Source of the DNA: an uncultured Pseudomonadota bacterium
Lineage (GTDB): Bacteria; Pseudomonadota; Gammaproteobacteria; Burkholderiales; SG8-41
Length of the DNA: 13,545 bases
Reading direction: 5' to 3'
Assembly: GCA_946885605.1 (NCBI GenBank)
Contig: CAMPGR010000104.1
Coordinates: forward strand, 1-13,545
Below are positions 12,599 to 13,545 of this stretch, one piece after another (within the stretch, counting starts at the first letter, position 1; each line of letters starts with the position of its first letter). The notes under the pieces were generated by a model. The model did no database searches. It was not told where the DNA came from and saw only the letters and a program-made list of their open reading frames with translations. The translations under genes and the position numbers were made by a program.

Positions 12599-13375
12599 AT
12601 GAACGATATGGTTACCACGCGCGTCGAGACGCGCGGCGACGCCGGACGGGTGGCGTACGTCACGGTGAACAACCCGGGCGAACGCAATGCCCTCGGCAGG
12701 AAGGGCAAGGAAGCGCTCATTGCCGCCTTCCGCGAACTCGCGGGCGATGAAGCGTTGCGCGTTGCCGTGCTGACGGGCGCGGGCGATCGCTCGTTCATCG
12801 CCGGGGCGAATCTCAAGGAAATGGCGGAGGTCGACTGGAAGGACGCCGAGGACATCAGCACCAAGACGCACCTTGCGTGCGATGCCATCCGCCGCCTGCC
12901 GGTGCCGGTGATCGCGCGCGTGAACGGCTACTGCCTCGGCGCCGGAATGGAGCTCGCGGCATCCTGCGACATGCGCGTGGGCGTGGACACTGCGAAATTC
13001 GGCATGCCGGAGGTCAGGTTCGGCATTCCGTCCGGCATGGAAGCGTGCCTCCTCCCCGGTCTCATCGGCTGGGGCAAGACGCGCGAGCTCGTGCTCACGG
13101 GGGAACTCATCGATGCGCAGGAAGCGCACCGCTGCGGGTTCCTCGACCGGCTCGTCGCGCCCGCCGCGCTGGACGCTGCGGTCGAAAAATGGGTTGCGGC
13201 GATCCTCGCCGCCGGGCCGCGTGCGGTGCGCCTGCAGAAGCGCCTCGTCCAGGACTGGGAACGCATGTCGATCATCGACGCGGTGCGGCAGGGCATTGCG
13301 GCGATCGTGGAAGCGCGCAATACCGATGAACCGCAGCGGCTCATGCGCGCGTTCGCCGAACGCAAAAAGAAATAG
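12599..13375 (+). CDS. Enoyl-CoA hydratase/isomerase family (crotonase) protein
   Basis: The 258-residue product is a standard-length crotonase-fold enzyme acting on acyl-CoA thioesters in the cytosol. The first oxyanion-hole segment is SFIAGANLKEM (65-75) and the second NGYCLGAGMELAASCDMRV (109-127). Both catalytic glutamates used by enoyl-CoA hydratases are present: E118 in AGMELA and E138 in FGMPEVRFGIP. This favours hydratase activity, though isomerase or other crotonase reactions remain possible. ATG 12599 has no evident ribosome site; a second in-frame ATG at 12608 is an equal alternative. A plus-strand promoter lies just upstream, so it is probably transcribed alone. It is functionally compatible with the acyl-CoA dehydrogenase and CoA-transferase at the other end of the window, but it is a separate unit. 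Confidence 0.93.
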   Translation: MNDMVTTRVETRGDAGRVAYVTVNNPGERNALGRKGKEALIAAFRELAGDEALRVAVLTGAGDRSFIAGANLKEMAEVDWKDAEDISTKTHLACDAIRRLPVPVIARVNGYCLGAGMELAASCDMRVGVDTAKFGMPEVRFGIPSGMEACLLPGLIGWGKTRELVLTGELIDAQEAHRCGFLDRLVAPAALDAAVEKWVAAILAAGPRAVRLQKRLVQDWERMSIIDAVRQGIAAIVEARNTDEPQRLMRAFAERKKK

Positions 13376-13401
13376 CGGCGCGTCTTACCGCGCGCGCCGC
13401 T
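13374..13401. terminator. GC-rich hairpin between convergent genes
   Basis: AGCGGCGCG (13374-13382) and CGCGCCGCT (13393-13401) form a perfect 9 bp stem around a 10-base loop. It begins in the hydratase stop codon and lies between two convergent genes. No U tract follows on either strand, so intrinsic termination is possible but unproven. Confidence 0.4.
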
Positions 13402-13408
13402 CCGCGCC

Positions 13409-13545
13409 CTACTCGATCCTGGCGCCGCTCAGCTTGATGAGCTTGGCGTACTTCTCGAAATCGGTCCTCAACTTCGCGCTGAATTCCTCGGGCGTGGCCG
13501 GCCACGGGTCGAGCGCCTGCGCTTCCAGTTTCTGCACGATATCCG
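13409..13545 (-). CDS. 3' end of a Bug-type TTT solute receptor (partial)
   Basis: The last 44 codons of a minus-strand gene are present, ending in TAG at 13411-13409. The translation reads DIVQKLEAQALDPWPATPEE, then FSAKLRTDFEKYAKLIKLSG and ARIE. This is the classic C-end of Bug/TctC proteins, where a TPEEF motif is followed by a long helix ending in K-x-x-K-x-x-G. The rest, including the signal peptide, lies outside the window. It is a second receptor of the same family as the gene at 8611, typical of Bug expansion in betaproteobacteria. Confidence 0.8.
   Translation of the reverse strand, partial: DIVQKLEAQALDPWPATPEEFSAKLRTDFEKYAKLIKLSGARIE

Overview
The window is dense, high-G+C bacterial DNA with several GTG starts, strong GGAGG-type ribosome sites and short gaps. 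Two tripartite tricarboxylate transporter (TTT/Bug) solute receptors, family III CoA-transferase, acyl-CoA dehydrogenase and HbpS-like genes together suggest a betaproteobacterium of the Burkholderiales type, where such genes are greatly expanded. This taxonomic call is an inference from gene content. No rRNA, tRNA, CRISPR array, integrase or intact insertion sequence is visible, and no gene-free stretch exceeds about 180 bases.

Layout. A 3' gene fragment of unknown function ends at 257 (+). A minus-strand operon follows, in transcription order: acyl-CoA dehydrogenase (4218-3061), CaiB/BaiF CoA-transferase (2896-1721) and M20 metallopeptidase (1691-303). A divergent plus-strand operon starts at 4367: split ThDP-dependent decarboxylase alpha and beta subunits (4 bp overlap), aldehyde dehydrogenase, HbpS/GlcG-like protein, Gfo/Idh/MocA oxidoreductase and a Bug receptor. 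It is followed by a frameshifted DUF3617 gene and a full-length benzoylformate-decarboxylase-like ThDP enzyme (ends 11802). A glutathione S-transferase gene (12416-11799, -) converges on the latter with a 4 bp overlap. It is divergent from an enoyl-CoA hydratase/isomerase gene (12599-13375, +), which converges on the 3' end of another Bug receptor gene (13409 to the window edge, -).

How the genes may work together (inference). A Bug protein binds an exported carboxylate. The split ThDP enzyme decarboxylates a 2-oxo acid to an aldehyde, the aldehyde dehydrogenase oxidises it to an acid, the CoA-transferase makes the thioester, and the acyl-CoA dehydrogenase and enoyl-CoA hydratase carry out beta-oxidation-like steps. 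The M20 hydrolase and the Gfo/Idh enzyme could act at the entry to the route. The substrate cannot be read from the sequence.

The most striking non-coding feature lies between the acyl-CoA dehydrogenase and CoA-transferase genes. It is a 154 bp element with perfect 30 bp inverted repeats, each built from three 9 bp CGCCAAG units, flanked by 9 bp direct repeats. Removing it with one direct repeat leaves the two genes separated by exactly one base, which is strong internal evidence for insertion of a small non-coding mobile element into a tightly coupled operon.
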